Positions 1 to 14,400 of a stretch of DNA of 64,000 bases are shown in pieces; position 1 is the first letter of the stretch; each line of letters opens with the position of its first letter. Both the position numbers and the translations under genes were made by a program. The notes under the pieces were generated by a model. That model saw nothing but the letters and a program-made list of their open reading frames with translations. It ran no database searches and was not told the origin of the DNA. This DNA is from Vigna angularis. Its lineage: Eukaryota > Streptophyta > Magnoliopsida > Fabales > Fabaceae. The stretch is from positions 34,069,090 to 34,133,089 of the forward strand of contig NC_068974.1 in NCBI RefSeq assembly GCF_016808095.1. Direction: 5' to 3'.

Positions 1-1
1 G

Positions 2-106
2 GTTGCGTATGGTACGAGGATGACTAGGAAGGGTTCTGTGCATTCTGATGAAGTTGTCAACGCTTTGCAGAAGCCAGAAGAACCAGATTTTTCTCTTGGT
101 GAGTGA
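2..106 (+). CDS. 3' end of an unidentified gene (partial, last exon)
   Basis: The window opens inside a reading frame that stays open from base 2 to a TGA at 104-106, giving about 34 residues that end DFSLGE. The composition is ordinary for protein (charged and polar, no low complexity), unlike the AT-rich DNA that follows. A consensus splice donor (GTGAGT) begins at 100, just before the stop, so the frame could instead be spliced there into an exon beyond what I can recognise. I do not recognise the protein family. What follows (107 onward) looks like 3'UTR and intergenic DNA. Confidence 0.45.
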   Translation, partial: VAYGTRMTRKGSVHSDEVVNALQKPEEPDFSLGE

Positions 107-344
107 TGAGTTTGGATTCTTGTATGCCCTCTAAAGGGTTATTCTTTTATTGGTTATTCATGTGAGTTAGGATATACAATTTCTTCTACGGTGCTAAGAT
201 AATTGTTCATAATGTATATTTTTTTAATTTAAGAATTATTTAAATAGTTTTTTTTTCTTAATAGATTCTCTTTCTCTTTTTATCAGATTAAGTTTCAATT
301 TTTTAAAAATTAATTTAATTAAATCTTCCATTAGTAGTGTACCA

Positions 345-390
<46 letters not shown>

Positions 391-1114
391 TAAAAATACT
401 ATTATAAGATTTATATATAAAAAATTAGTTTTAATGTAAAGAGAGACAATGTTGTTTTATTTTTAAAAAAATTGGAATTAAATTGAATAAATAAAATCTA
501 GAAATTAAATTGAATATAAAATAATTATAATACTGATACCTCACAACATGTAATAATATTATAGTTAAGTGACATTGAGAGTGCCATGGTACACCACATA
601 CCTACACATAAAAATCTTTTTTTGGAAAAAATAAATAAAAGAATTAAACAAAAATACAAATGACACTTGAGAAGTCTTTTAACATTATTGGTACACTATT
701 AACCTAAATGATCTAATTAAATCAGGTTTTCAAAAATTGAGACTTAATTAAAACAAAATAAATAAATTAAACAAAGGGACCAAAAAAAATTCAACAAAAA
801 TTAAAACCAAAATACTAATTAAACCTAAATTTAAATTTAATGTACTGAATAACATAGGATAGGATGATGGGTAAATAAGTTCTTGACCCAAGACAGAAGA
901 CAGAAAATATCTGTCGATTTGGTTCAGGGTTTGCTCTTCAAAATCAAAAAAAATATTTATAAGACCAAAATGTCAACAAAAAAAACACAAGTCCTACGAG
1001 AAAAAGAAAACGTCAATCCATAGATTAGGATCAACCATGAGTTGATCTTAGGTTAAGATATATAAAATTGGGTTAAGATCAAGATGAATGAAATTCAAGT
1101 GAAATCATACACAC
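107..1114. other. AT-rich intergenic stretch, no gene seen
   Basis: This stretch probably starts with the 3'UTR of the gene at the left edge. It holds an (AT)n run at about 349-385 and otherwise A/T-rich sequence with no open frame of useful length, no tRNA-like segment and no recognisable element. From about 1030 the sequence becomes rich in GTTGA and GGTTAAGA words that continue beyond the two elements to the right. Confidence 0.6.
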
Positions 1115-1122
1115 ATAATGAG

Positions 1123-1337
1123 TAGGGATGACAACGAGTCGGGTCGGGCACGGATAGTGCCTATCCATAACCCGACTCGTCGGATAAAATTGTACCCGTC
1201 ATCCGACCCGCTACCCGTCGGGTATTCGTTTAAAAAATACTTGCGGGTATTTTAAAATCCGCGAGTACCCGCGGATACCCGCAAAAAATAAAAAAGAAAT
1301 ATTTAATACATATTTAAAATAAAATTTAAATAAAATT

Positions 1338-1375
<38 letters not shown>

Positions 1376-1674
1376 GTAATATAATATAAATTAAATATAA
1401 ATTAAAATTTAATTTTAATTTTAATTAAATTTAACCTAATAAAATATAATTTTATTTTATTTTTAATTAATTTAATTAAAAAATATATAATTTTTTTTTT
1501 AATTTTTCGCGGGTAGCGGGTACCCGCGGGGTGGGTAGTATACTACCCGTACCTGACCCGTTTAGAAACGGGTATTAAAATACCTGCTACCCATTACCCG
1601 CGGGTAGGATATTTACTACCCGCCGCGGATTTTACCCGCGGATACCCGTGTTGCGGGTAAAATTGTCATCCCTA
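1123..1674. mobile_element. hAT-like MITE, 552 bp
   Basis: The element is bounded by perfect 12-bp terminal inverted repeats, TAGGGATGACAA at 1123-1134 and TTGTCATCCCTA at 1663-1674. The flanking 8-mers ATAATGAG (1115-1122) and CTCATGAG (1675-1682) match at 6 of 8 positions, as expected for an aged 8-bp hAT target-site duplication. The two ends carry dense, partly palindromic GGGTA/TACCC words (for example CCCGCGGGTA) that let the ends pair with each other, while the centre is AT-rich with an (AT)n run at about 1340-1373. No transposase is encoded, so it is non-autonomous. Family assignment to hAT rests on TSD length and TIR form only. Confidence 0.75.
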
Positions 1675-1760
1675 CTCATGAGTCAACTCGAAAGGTCACA
1701 ATCGACATGGATCAAAAGTTAAGTCAAGTCAATTAAAGTTAAATGTAAACTTGAGTTAAC

Positions 1761-2490
1761 TAGGTTGTCAAAACGGGTAATCCGGCCCAACCCAACTCGA
1801 CCCATACGGGTTGGTCACTTAATAAATCAACTCAACCTGGCTCATTTATTAGCGAGCCAAAAAAATTTGAATCCGACCCGACTCACCACGGGTTGGTGGG
1901 TTAAACAGGTTGGCTCATTGGCTCACTTAACTTTTTTTCACCCTCTCCTTCTGAAATTCTTATAACATGTTACTTTGATCGATCAAATTGAAACAGTAAT
2001 AATTGGACCAATTGATATAAAAGAAAATGAAACAAAATAACTCTATTGTTATATATTCTATGCTATCAAGCATAAAATTTTGCCAATTTAGATTAACGAG
2101 ACATACACAACTGTTTGACCAAGAAACTACATATAGCCGTTAACAAAAATATATAGCAGAGGGGAACTTTTGGATAGACAATAGCACAAAGCAGCACGAA
2201 AAGCTCTACTACGAGGTAAAGGTTGTGCATTTTGAATAATTAATTTAATTAATTTGATTTCAATAAAAAAATAGGAATTGAATAATTAATTTAATTAATT
2301 TGATTTCAATAATAAAAAAAAAGGTGGATTGGAGAGCCGCCACGGGTTCAACTCGAGTGAGTCGGGTTCTTAGCGAGCCGGATCAAAATTGGCTCGCATC
2401 AAAATTTTCACATTTTTTTCCAACCAACCCGACTCAAACTCGTGGTGAGCCGGGTTGGCTCACAGATTTCAACCCATTTTGACGACACTA
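1761..2490. mobile_element. Second TIR element (MITE-like), about 730 bp
   Basis: The left end TAGGTTGTCAAAACGGGT (1761-1778) matches the reverse complement of the right end (ACCCATTTTGACGACACTA, to 2490) with a few mismatches. Inside both ends are GGGTTGG/CCAACCC words in inverted orientation, arranged like the element at 1123-1674 but with a different core word. Two short open frames (1765-1965, 2300-2482) fall in these repeats and are not genes. A 46-bp direct duplication lies inside (copies starting 2233 and 2279). No convincing target-site duplication is visible: the flanking 8-mers GAGTTAAC and GGTTGAAG agree only partly. No transposase is encoded. Confidence 0.6.
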
Positions 2491-2870
2491 GGTTGAAGAA
2501 TTAAGTTGAGTTACTCTGAATCAAAAATTGAACTGAGTCGACTTAGGTTGAGAGACCCAAGTGAAAGGTTGAACTAAGTTGGTTGAGATTGAAAGTTAAG
2601 GTAAGTTAACCTAGGCCAAAAATTGAAATTGATTTAAGTTAGTCCGAACCGAAGGTTGACTCAAGTTGACCTGAGTCAATTCAAGTCAAAAAAATTTAAA
2701 TCGTCTCAACTTTCTATTCAAATCAACTCGACTCAACCTTTAACTTGAGTTGACTAATTTTAATTTTTAACCCAAATCAAATCAATTTGACCTTCAACAT
2801 AAATCGATTTGACTTAGTAAATCTTTAACTTAACTAAAGTATTTGATTTAAATTAAAAAATTTTGACTTA
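2491..2870. repeat. Degenerate GTTGA/TCAAC word array
   Basis: The stretch is dominated by variants of GTTGAG, GTTGAC, AAGTTGA and their complements, the orientation switching near 2700. The same wording is seen at about 1680-1760, left of the element at 1761-2490, and more weakly at about 1030-1110. It reads as an old, diverged tandem array that received the two TIR elements. It has no coding potential. Confidence 0.5.
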
Positions 2871-5800
2871 GACAAAAATTATTGTATTTAAAAGTTAATA
2901 AATAGTTTTTGTAAAGAAATCAAATTCAGTTTGATGAGAATATAATTTACTTTAATAAGAGGCTTTGTAATGTAAGCTTTTTAAAATCTCTTATTTGGTA
3001 AACCAATAAAATATAAACTTATTTAAAGTGGGTTGAGTGTATTCCATGTATCGAGCATCATATTTACAGGGTAATTTACAATATGGACTTAGATTTGATC
3101 AGTTCAGAATCATGTGTGCCTTGCATTAAAAAGATATGGTTTTTGGAGCACACTTGAGAGACTAGTTTATGGAACAGTAAAAGTTGCACGCACTCATATA
3201 TATGATTGTGGTCCACTAATGGTGGAACACCTTCTTGTCACCTGATGCAAGAAGAAACAAACTTTTCAATTACAAAAATAATACTTCAATAATTAGAACA
3301 ATTATTTTAGAGTAGAACAATTATTTTAAAGTTGTATCATAATTATTATATATATTATTTTTATTTTATATTTATTTTTTATCTTTATTTAATTTATTAT
3401 TATTTTTTATTTGTATTTTAAGCTTAATCTATATTTTTATTAGAAATATTAATCTTGTATATATAATTTTTTAATATATTCAACAATAATAATATAAATT
3501 GACAATTGATGAGTTAAATGAAATTTGATCTGATTATGTATTTAAATGAAGTTGTCATTGTTATTTTAATTAATGGGCTGAAAATATGATTTCAGTTTTA
3601 GTTTTAAAAATATGTTCAAAATTTGATTTCAGAAATTTAAGTAATCTTTTATCTCTACTTGAAAAGTATCGTTTTAGTTTTAAAAAAATATCATTTTAAT
3701 CTCACAGTTCTTGTATTTAAACTAACAGGATCTAAAAGAGATTAAAAATAGCATATACGATTAAAAGGAATTTTAAGTTGGTATAAATACTGAAAGGTCA
3801 ACTCTGTTCAACGACGGAGACTAAATAAATAATTTAACGAGAAATCAATTCCCTGCATAAGAACATTGTTTTCAACAAAGAAAAAATAGCAAAAAGAAGT
3901 ATAATTAGAAAAAGGAAGTGCAAAAAGAAACTCTTAAACAACGTACACCAAGGCCCACTCCTTAGTAATCACAAAAAACAACTTTATTTCTAAACTTCAA
4001 TAGACGGACGTTATATAAATTAGTATTTACTATTGAAAGATACTCTTAGAATTGTTGTTCAACTGTAATAATATAAAATTATAAAAGTTGAATGAAAGTT
4101 CAACTTAAAGTTATAATATTTATTTATTAATAAATTATATGATAATGTAGATTCAAATTTGTTAATATTGTAAATTACATTAAGTTTTTGTATTGTTTTT
4201 TTATTTTTTATTTATTTTATTTGTTAATGTTTATATTTTTTTTATTAAGAATTGTGTTAAAGAATTCAAAATAAGTTGGAAAGTAAAATGAAATAAGCAG
4301 AAGAATTTATAAAATTATTTTATTAAGATTTTGGCTAAAGACTTATTCAAATTTGGTATCCAATCTTTCTTGTGTCTCTTTTAAAAAAGTCTAATGAAAA
4401 GTATATTATTTTAAATAACAAAATGTTGAAAATAATATAAAGTGAGTCTAAATTTCCTATTTACTAGAAAAAACAAGATTAAACATTATATAAAAAAATA
4501 ATAATAAATTTATTACCTAAAAGTAATGAATAAAAATAATATCACGATAACAACCATAATAACAACGACATAAACTCATTATCTTATCATAAGATGACAA
4601 CACCACAATCATAATAACAAATGTATAAATAAATCTAAATCTCACATTAAATTAAAATAATTTAATTCTTTATGTGAATTGAACTTAAATCACATTTATA
4701 AAATTTATCTAATTATCTTTCTTTAAAAAAAGCATCATAAAAACTCAAAATGATAAAAAATTAAAAAAAAAGGAAATACAATAACACAATCATAACATTA
4801 TTATAAATTCCCTGTTATATAAGTAAGTTTAAATCTTGTGTTAAATAAAAAATGATATGAATTCCGTTAAACTCAAATCACATTTATATAATTTTTTCTT
4901 AATAAATATCTTAAAAAAATCACCAAAACATAAAACACTATAAAAATGAAAAATTATACTGTAAAAGTCAAATTTTGACAACTGAGAATATATAATTTCG
5001 AATAAGAAAAGCTGAAAGCATAATAAAAATGAAGAATTATGCTTTAAAAGTCATAAATCTTGACCGACTGTCTTTTGTTTGGATAAGCAAAGGATATTGC
5101 TTAGTTGAGAGTGCTTTATATGATTCCCTTTGGATTTTGATGTCTCCTAAAAAATAGGAACGAACTGTAGTTGAAAGTGGCAATCATTTATTTTTCTCTC
5201 GTATATTCTGTCGTTGGTTTCTCCTTTTTTACTTTTCTTTTTTGTGCACTCTCTTTTACGTACTAAAAATGAATTCATGATAGTGTAATCCACTTCATAC
5301 ATTCTACTCAAATCATCAACATGTTTACGTTAGAAGTAAACTTTAAATCTAATTTTAACTTTAAACCTAACTTAGAGTTAGATTAATACTTACTTATAAA
5401 TTATAAATTGACTTTCTTTCCAGTTAATTTGAGATTTCCAATACAGCATCGATTTATAAAATGTGCTGCAACGTGAAAAATTAAAAATTGTATCAAACCG
5501 CCTGAAATACTGTTGTGTGATTTTGAACACGTAAAAATGGAAACACATTGCAGACAAGTTTTGACTGCTAGTGCTACAAACAACCTTGCTTAATTAGCAG
5601 CCATTTACTGTTTCTACACTTTCTCTTACAATCATACATTATGTCTTACTGCTGAGATTTGAAAAATGTGCAACTAACTCTGCAGAATTTCTTTTTCTTC
5701 TTCTTTCTCATCTCTTCCATCTTAAATATGAATATGAATGAGTTTTATAGTGTCTCTAACATACGTTTCATCAAAGATTAATGAACAATCAATAGTTAAT

Positions 5801-6376
5801 TAAGCAAAATAAATCAAATTACTCACAATCAAAAGGATGTTAAGTCGGACCAAACATAAAGAAATTATTTTTAATGTTGAATAAATTAAAATAAAATATG
5901 ATTATTTTTAATTGGACTGTAATTAGGTTATCATTAATAAAAGGTATACACCTAAATCTATAAATATAAATATCAATAATGAAGTAGTTGATTTTGCATT
6001 TAGTGTAAGATTAATGTTTGAATAACTAAATTTTTACTGACTTTAATATCGAAATACCTTCTACTGGTAATATTCAAAAGTAAGGGACGAACGACAAAAA
6101 CATACTATAGTATGAAGACAAACATTTGATCCTTTACAACCCATAAAAGACTGAACTATTGACTTTAATCCCAACAATCCATGATGTATCTTCGAGTTTA
6201 TGATAAAGTTGTTTGTGATTGAGTTTGAATTTGTATTATGTTCATAATTTTAACTTTCTTTTTGTATTTTGTATTGATGAATAAATTACTTTGTAATTCT
6301 AACTTATTTTATATAAATTTATTATCATTGTATCAACTTATTCTAAATCAAAAATAAAAATACAAAATGGCATCTA

Positions 6377-6382
<6 letters not shown>

Positions 6383-6442
<60 letters not shown>
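6383..6442. repeat. (AT)n microsatellite, about 60 bp
   Basis: Uninterrupted AT dinucleotide run in intergenic DNA. Confidence 0.95.
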
Positions 6443-6444
<2 letters not shown>

Positions 6445-9400
6445 TTATATATTTATTGGTAGTTAATTAATTATAAATATTTAATGTTATATCAATTTAA
6501 ATATAGTAACGAGTTTAACTTTTTTTTAATCTAAATTTAAACCAAATTTTTAGATTTTGGGAAATATAAATAAATAAAAATTAAAGAAAAAAGATTTTCG
6601 AGTTTTTTTATTAGTTTCCTTTGTTTGTTTTTTTGACTGGGTTTTTAAGCATGCCTAACTCATGGTATTTAAAAAGCAACTTTGTTTATTTTTTCGAGAA
6701 TTCTTCTATGTTTTGTAATTTTACTCGAGGTGAAATTATGAGTGACAAATTCAGAGAAGTTTGTGACTCAATTTTGTTTCTTCTTTAAAAGGATACCCAA
6801 ATAATATAATTTATCTTTTATTTATAAATAAGTTGCGTGGTTTTATAATTAAAAACTATTACACAAATTTGTTAGGATTAATATAAATATACTGTAACTA
6901 TAATGGTAAAACAACCATAAAAAACACACTAGTTAATTATATTTTTAGCGGTTAATTTAATTTAAATATATAATATTATATTTAAATATCTTATAAAAAA
7001 AAATATTTAAATAGAATAAGTGATTTTATTCAAATTTTTTATTGATTTTTGGTTTGAAATTAGAACGAAACTGTTTGGTTGAATAAAAAAAATTCGAAAA
7101 TCTAAAAAGAAAATTATAAACTATTTTTAATTTCTTTATTGATTTCCAATTGCTTTTGCCAATTTAGTTCTAAAATCCTAGTTACATTTATGTAATGTCT
7201 AGATACTTAAACTTAATCAATTAAAACAATGTATGTTAGTCAATTCGAAAAATCAATATTGTTCATTTTAAGTCTTAAAACTTGTGATACGCAAGTTTTT
7301 TATTCCTCAAATTTAATTTAAAATTATTTTGTTAAATTGAAGTGATTTGGAAAGAAATTGTTTTGGTACATAATATAAAGCATTCTTAGAATAAACACTT
7401 AACAAAATATGTAACCTTATCTTTTAGTTTTTATATTTAAAAGAGTATATTTTGGCAATTACACGTTATTAATTTGAATCTATTTTATTTCAAAAAAATT
7501 GTAAATAACAGAGATTAAAAGTACTATCTATATGATTAAAAAAAATATCAAAATATATGTGTTGATATTAAAAGAAATGGGTTTTAAATACTGGAAAAAA
7601 ATATAAAATAAGTATAACCATAAGGCTAAATTAATGATTAAATTTAATAAGAATGTAAAATCAAATTGAGTTAATCTTGCATGTATACTGTAATTAACAG
7701 TGTTTAGATAGAATGGAGTGAAAAACAACAAGAACAAAACAAATCACACAAAAAAATCCCTTTGGAAAAGGTGGGAAGACACATCAAAGGTTGAAATGTG
7801 AATTAGACATGAAAAAGAAGGACAATAGGTTGGAAAGGGAAACAGATTTGACCCTTTGGTTGTATGGCTAATCAAGTGATTCCCTTAATTAAGCCTTAAT
7901 TATCAGTTTCGTGGGCCACTTGTCGAGTAAATATTGCTCTCATTAACTGCCTAATTACTCACATCGTTTTCTTAAGCAATTTGTTGTTAACTGTGGACCC
8001 ACTTTGACAATTGGCCTGCCAAGCTTCTTTCTCATCTGGAACTCTGATTTTTCACTTTAGCTTTTAATCAACCTTTTCTGAATGACCTCTGAAAATCAAA
8101 ACCAACTTTTATGAGAGCCTTTTCGTTTCACGTTATCACCATTAACAACCATCTCATCAATAATCACAAACAATTGGGAGTCTTAAACTTATTGAAAATT
8201 TTATGAGATTAATTTATATTATATAAATTACTTTTTATGGAACAAAGTTAGGTTTAGAGTTTACTTTTATATAATATAATAATAATTGATATTTAAAATT
8301 TATATCATAACATGTTTTGTTAAGTCTATTTTATCACTTGTCAATGGACTATCATCCAATTATCCATAAATATATAAAAACATCTTCCAACCAATTAACA
8401 TCTTTCAAATGATAACAACACCAAAATAATAAAGTAAACCAAATTAATTTTATTTTCAAAATATTATAACTTAATTAAGACAAAAATAATTTAAAGACAA
8501 AAATAAGCTTAAACTTAATATACAAATCAAATTACTGATTAAAATTTGTAAGATACATCTAAACTTAGAAATACATGATAGCAAATTAATGAGTATAACA
8601 TCTTCAGCCTTTATAAACAATATCTCTATAATCGGTGCAAAAATTGAAAATAGATTTTGAAAGTGCTTGTTATTTTTTAGTATTTTTTTCAAGATACAAT
8701 ATCTTAGTAAATTTGAGAAAGCGAGCTAGAAAACTGATTAAAAGTTAAAAAGTTAATTTAAAAAAAAAAAACTGTTAGAATTAACATTGTCCAGTGAAAT
8801 CAGTTGTATTAATTTACTAAAAGACATGGAATGATATATATAATTATTTGTTTGGTAGTATTTATTTTTTCTCTTTGTACGAAAAAGAGAAAAAAAAATT
8901 ATAGATATTTAGATAATAAGTATAATTTATATCTTTGTTAGTTAATTTTGAAATAAAAGCATGAATAGATTAAAGACACGTTTAGAAAGAGCTTTGACAT
9001 CATTTTCAATTTAGGGCATTTATAATGTGGTTGGTCAAAAACACTTTGTTGAAGCTTTGACATAAAATGGAAAGAAATGTTTGTCATAATTAGCAGTTAT
9101 GGGTGCAATGTTTGTGTCGCTGGAATGGAATGGAACACCATAACTGGACCCAAACACACTTCTTCATATCATTGTTACTTTCAATATCATAACTCTGTCA
9201 TTTTCTCTTCCCCCAATACACGCGTCATCTATATAAATTCTCACAAATAATCGAATTTCTATTAAATTTTTTAACTATGGATACTCAAAATCATTTTTAT
9301 AAGTATTTTTTTCTTAACAAGATAATGTTACTTATTTTTTATTATCAATATAATACATTTTTTAATGTATTCTATTGCATTTTTTAATATGTAAACACAA

Positions 9401-10050
9401 ATAAACAAACGAGATGATGAAATAATACAACAACCGCTTTACCTAACTAGTGAAGAAATTAAATTTCAGAACCCAATTGAATATATGTTTTTTTGAATAT
9501 TTAATAAATTTTAAAAAAATTTAATAAAAATTAAACTAAAATACCAAACTTTATGGAGGATACAATTAATTAAGATTATATGTAACTAATAACCTGAAAA
9601 CTAGCACGTTAATTAAATACGTATCGAAGTGTGAAATTAATAAGGACGGGCATGCATGTGAAGAGGCGACATCAAAGTCGAATGGCGGAAACATGCATGC
9701 ATCGCAAGAAAGGTGATGATTATTGATTTGCTACATTTCATCATAGATTTTGTGAATACATTGAATTGTATGTTTTAAGAAGAAGGTTTTGGAGTGAATG
9801 AGTAATCGATACTTAGAGGGAAATTAAAACGTTAAACCTAGATGTGCATAATCGGATTAGTTTACGAGTCCTTAAATGCATTCATCATGCAAAGTTAATT
9901 ATATGATAGGATTAGTCTAGGGGGTTTGAATGAAATCATAATTAAGTGTAGTATACTACTAAAATTGGTTTAATTCCCTTTGTCAACACTGTTGCTCCTG
10001 ATATAGAAATGTTTCTTATCCTGGATTTATGAATGGGATATATAGAAGTG

Positions 10051-10171
<121 letters not shown>

Positions 10172-10727
10172 CTCATGACTCTTATATAATGGTTATTTTA
10201 ACCTTCAAAATTATAATTGATTTTGATTACTTGTCTACGTAATCCATCTCACATAAAAAGATATAAAATTATAAACTTAATATCTTAAATAATTTGAAAA
10301 AGTTTAATATTATATGAAAAAAATTATAAACTTGTTGTCTTAATATTTTAAATTCATAATAACATTAAGTTTTTATGTGAGTTTAATTTATATTTCACTA
10401 AATATTGTCGGTAAATCTCTATCTTAAAATATTTTAGTAGTATCAAAATCAAATGTTAATCTTAGTGACTTGTTAAAAAAAGAAGAAAAATTACAATCAT
10501 ATTCTCTTAAGATTTTAGTTTGAAGTATAGTGTTAAACCTTTATATATATGTTTAGTTGAAGTCTTATTTTTATTAAGTTTTTTAATAAATCCTCTAAAG
10601 ACTCATCACTTAATAAGAAAAATATCCTAATTTAATTGACATTTAATGTTTTAAAAGTATCATTAAAGATTAACAATTTTTTTATATCTTCAAATTTAAT
10701 CACTATATTAATATGATCTCATCAATC

Positions 10728-10730
<3 letters not shown>

Positions 10731-10796
<66 letters not shown>
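10731..10796. repeat. (AT)n microsatellite, about 65 bp
   Basis: Uninterrupted AT run, about 560 bp from the 118-bp array. Confidence 0.95.
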
Positions 10797-10797
<1 letters not shown>

Positions 10798-11426
10798 CAT
10801 TCACACATGCATAATTTTTATTAGTGTAAACACACTTTTAAAAAGTCATCAATGACATTTATAAATTTATTCTTATAAAAAAATGTGATAGCAATTTTGT
10901 AATTAATAAGACATTTTTAATAACAGTTACTTTAAATGGTTATAGAATAATAAAATTTCAGAATTTAAATGACGATTATAAAAGGAAACTATGTTAAAGT
11001 TAGATGGAAGAATTATAATAATGATTCAAATTAAATCATCTTTAAAAGTCTTGTTGCAAAAGGTTTCACAATAATTTAGTTGTCAATGTTATTTCGTGTT
11101 GAACCCTATTAACTTCCACCGTTTGAACCCAAACTTGTTTTGCATCATCATGTTTTTTTTTTAAAATTAGTAATATCGAATTCTCATACAACCAATGTTA
11201 TATGTGCTTCACTTATTACATCATCTTAAACAATATTAATTTCTAAACCGATATAATATGTCTTAAATATATGATATAATATGTTATAGTAATAAATATC
11301 AAATAATTTAACAAATAAATAAATAAATCATTTACATAATTAAAAATACTCTCATATTAACATAATTATTATGACATTAAAAGTAAAATCATAAAAATAC
11401 ATATTGCCGATAAAAAAACTGTAAAA

Positions 11427-11428
<2 letters not shown>

Positions 11429-11469
<41 letters not shown>
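11429..11469. repeat. (AT)n microsatellite, about 40 bp
   Basis: Uninterrupted AT run in intergenic DNA. Confidence 0.95.
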
Positions 11470-11472
<3 letters not shown>

Positions 11473-14400
11473 TAAACAACCAACTTTCTGTAACTATCAT
11501 GTATACGACAAACACTTAAAATTAAATTGAAAAAATGGTGAAATGTATGTTTAATTAAATGTTCAATGATTGTTATTGAATTTTTGTCTTTATTGTTTAG
11601 AAAATCGAGATCATCAAACTTCCATTCTAAATAAAGAAACCTCAGTGCCCATCACTTCATCCAATAATGAAGATATGCTTTCAAACTTGGAACAAAATAC
11701 ATTAACCATTTATCAAGGAATTCATTACAACACTTTCAGTAAATTATGTCCGCACAATATCAAATTATAGGTTCATTTCATTCTACCAATATTTGTCAAA
11801 TTTTAAAATAATATTTCCATAATAAGTCTTTTAGATAAACACAAGCTAAAGCAATAAACTTCTTTTTTAGTATTGATCTTTTTTAGTCACTCGAATCAAG
11901 TAGTTTCAACTGGTGTTGAGAAATAATTAATCGCCATTATAATTATTAAGTGGAAAATGGAAAATATCTTTGGTTTGGTTTGAGTGAATGGAAATGAGAA
12001 GGAATTTAGGTTTAAATTTGGAGGGAATATGCATTGAAAATATGGGAAAAAGAGAAGAAAATGAGTTTGGAAAATAGAAAGAATTACGTATTCAAGTCGG
12101 GTTCTCCTAGCTCATTCTTTATTTTGATGTTGAAATGGAAGAAAGTGACTTGGCATAGCCATAGACATAGCATAGCCAAGAAAATGATGTGACGCACTTT
12201 CTTCAAAGGACAAAGGAGAAGTCGGTGTTTGGGTACTTAGTCAAATTTTCAAAATCTTAAACTACGTAATAACCTTTAAATATTCAACAACATTATCAAA
12301 TACTCTTTCAACATCCTTCTTAAACTTGTTCAAATTTCAAAAAACTCCATGTGTATCAAATAAATAAGTGAAACTTCCACTTTCCATTTACAAACAAACT
12401 TAATCTCGTTCGTTTCTATAATGTAAAAAATTATTTCTCATATACTTTAATTAAATTAAATTTGTTTTTAATCTCAAATTTTAACATAAAATTATAATTT
12501 TTTTTTATCTTAAATTTTAATATAATTTAACTTCTAAACTTAAAATGAATAAATATAATTCTTATGATTTAATGACATTAAATTTTTTTATGCATTAAAT
12601 ATGTTAATTTAAATTGTTTATACTATTTAATATGTTTTTATTTAAATATCAGCTTGAATTATCGTTTAATAATTCAAAAAACATGAATATTATTTTCTTA
12701 AAAAATTGTATCTATTTTGAAAGTCAAAATATATTAAAGTTTGAAAAACAAATTTCAATTTTTTTATGAGCAATAACCATAACCATAAGTGATTTAAGGA
12801 TTATCAAATCAATATGATATGAAAAACGAAAAATAACAACAAAAAAAGGTTACGTAATATTTATCCATATAAATATGAAAATACTAGGTATTTTTTTATG
12901 CCAAAGAAAAACCCAGCAAGGTATACAAATTGATTGTTCAAACACTATACATTTATATCTTAAAATATAAAATAATTCGATCGGGTAGATCTTTTCGTAG
13001 AGTTTTTTATTTTTTATTTTTTATTTATTTTATCAATACGAGTGAGATTATATTATAATTGATGTAAGTGGGGGGTTTTTCAATTAATATTACAAGGTTG
13101 TCAATAAATATATTTGTTGACAATATTAGTTAATACTTCTTTACTAATATTTGAAACACTATTTTTTGTACATGCGAATTAGGTTTTCATTTTAATTGAT
13201 GTTTATTAAAGTTCTTTTTAATCTGTCAACATGATTCTTTTTCTATCAATTTCACCAATATCATTTTTCTTTCAAAGCCAGTTAAAAACTCCTTTCCAAT
13301 TGACTGAAGAATTTTTTTGATCAATTTGAACATATAATTACTTTGGCGAATGTTAGAAGAAAATTTTCAACCATAAGTCCAAAAGTAAGCCAAAAATACT
13401 CCAAATCAATGATGAAGAAATCCTTTTCTTAATATCAATTGAAAAAAATCTTTAAGAAAATAGTAAAGAAAAGTAGCATTGATCTAAGTTTGAAAAACAT
13501 TAGTAATTAATATTTTTAATATTTTTTTTGTATTTGTTTCCCAGTAATTGGAATATTTTATTAAACAATTAAAATTTAATAAATTATAATTTGAATTAAA
13601 GTTAATTCAATATTAACATATTTAAATTTGTGGAATTTTATATAAAAAACATTATAAATAATCTTTTAAGTTTATTACCTTATACTAATTAACTCTTTTA
13701 GTTTTGTAACTTGAACATTATGAGATTGGGTTGAAGGGTCTAAAGTCTTATACGGGTCAATAATGTTTTTTTTTTTTTTTGTATTTAGACAAGATTATCA
13801 AAAGTATATATTAATTCGCAACTTTGCACTAAGATTTTGGCTTATTTTTTTGACAGTGATTAAAAGGTGAAGCAATCATATAAGTTTCACCATATTGGAC
13901 AGTTTTATGCATAAGAAATTTGTAACTTATATCCTAAATTTAGGTTAAGAGTGAATTTTAAATTTAATTCAATCCATAAAATAAAATTGGCTTGTAGAAT
14001 GAGGCTTGTCTCCTTTTATAAATTATGAATTTATTTTATTTTTAGGTACTTTCAACAATTTATATTATCTCAATTTTTTATTATTTAACAAAAGAAAAGA
14101 GAGAGAAAATAGTACAACAGTTTTCTAGAAGAGTTGGAAGAATTGGTCCCTCGGAAAACGTATTTTGGTTCCTAAGAATCATGGACACAGCATATATATG
14201 TCTTGCGTTTCTGTCCAGTGCCACGAATCCTGCATATTTTTCTTCTTTTTCCACCAATAAGAAAGTGATTCTACCTCATTTTCAACCACGGAATTTATAA
14301 AGGATGGAGATAATGGCCTCCCAATCCAATCCGTTGCTAAATTCATAATTTCTCAATTTTTTTTATGATAGAATAAAAATAAGAATGATAACGTACAAAA

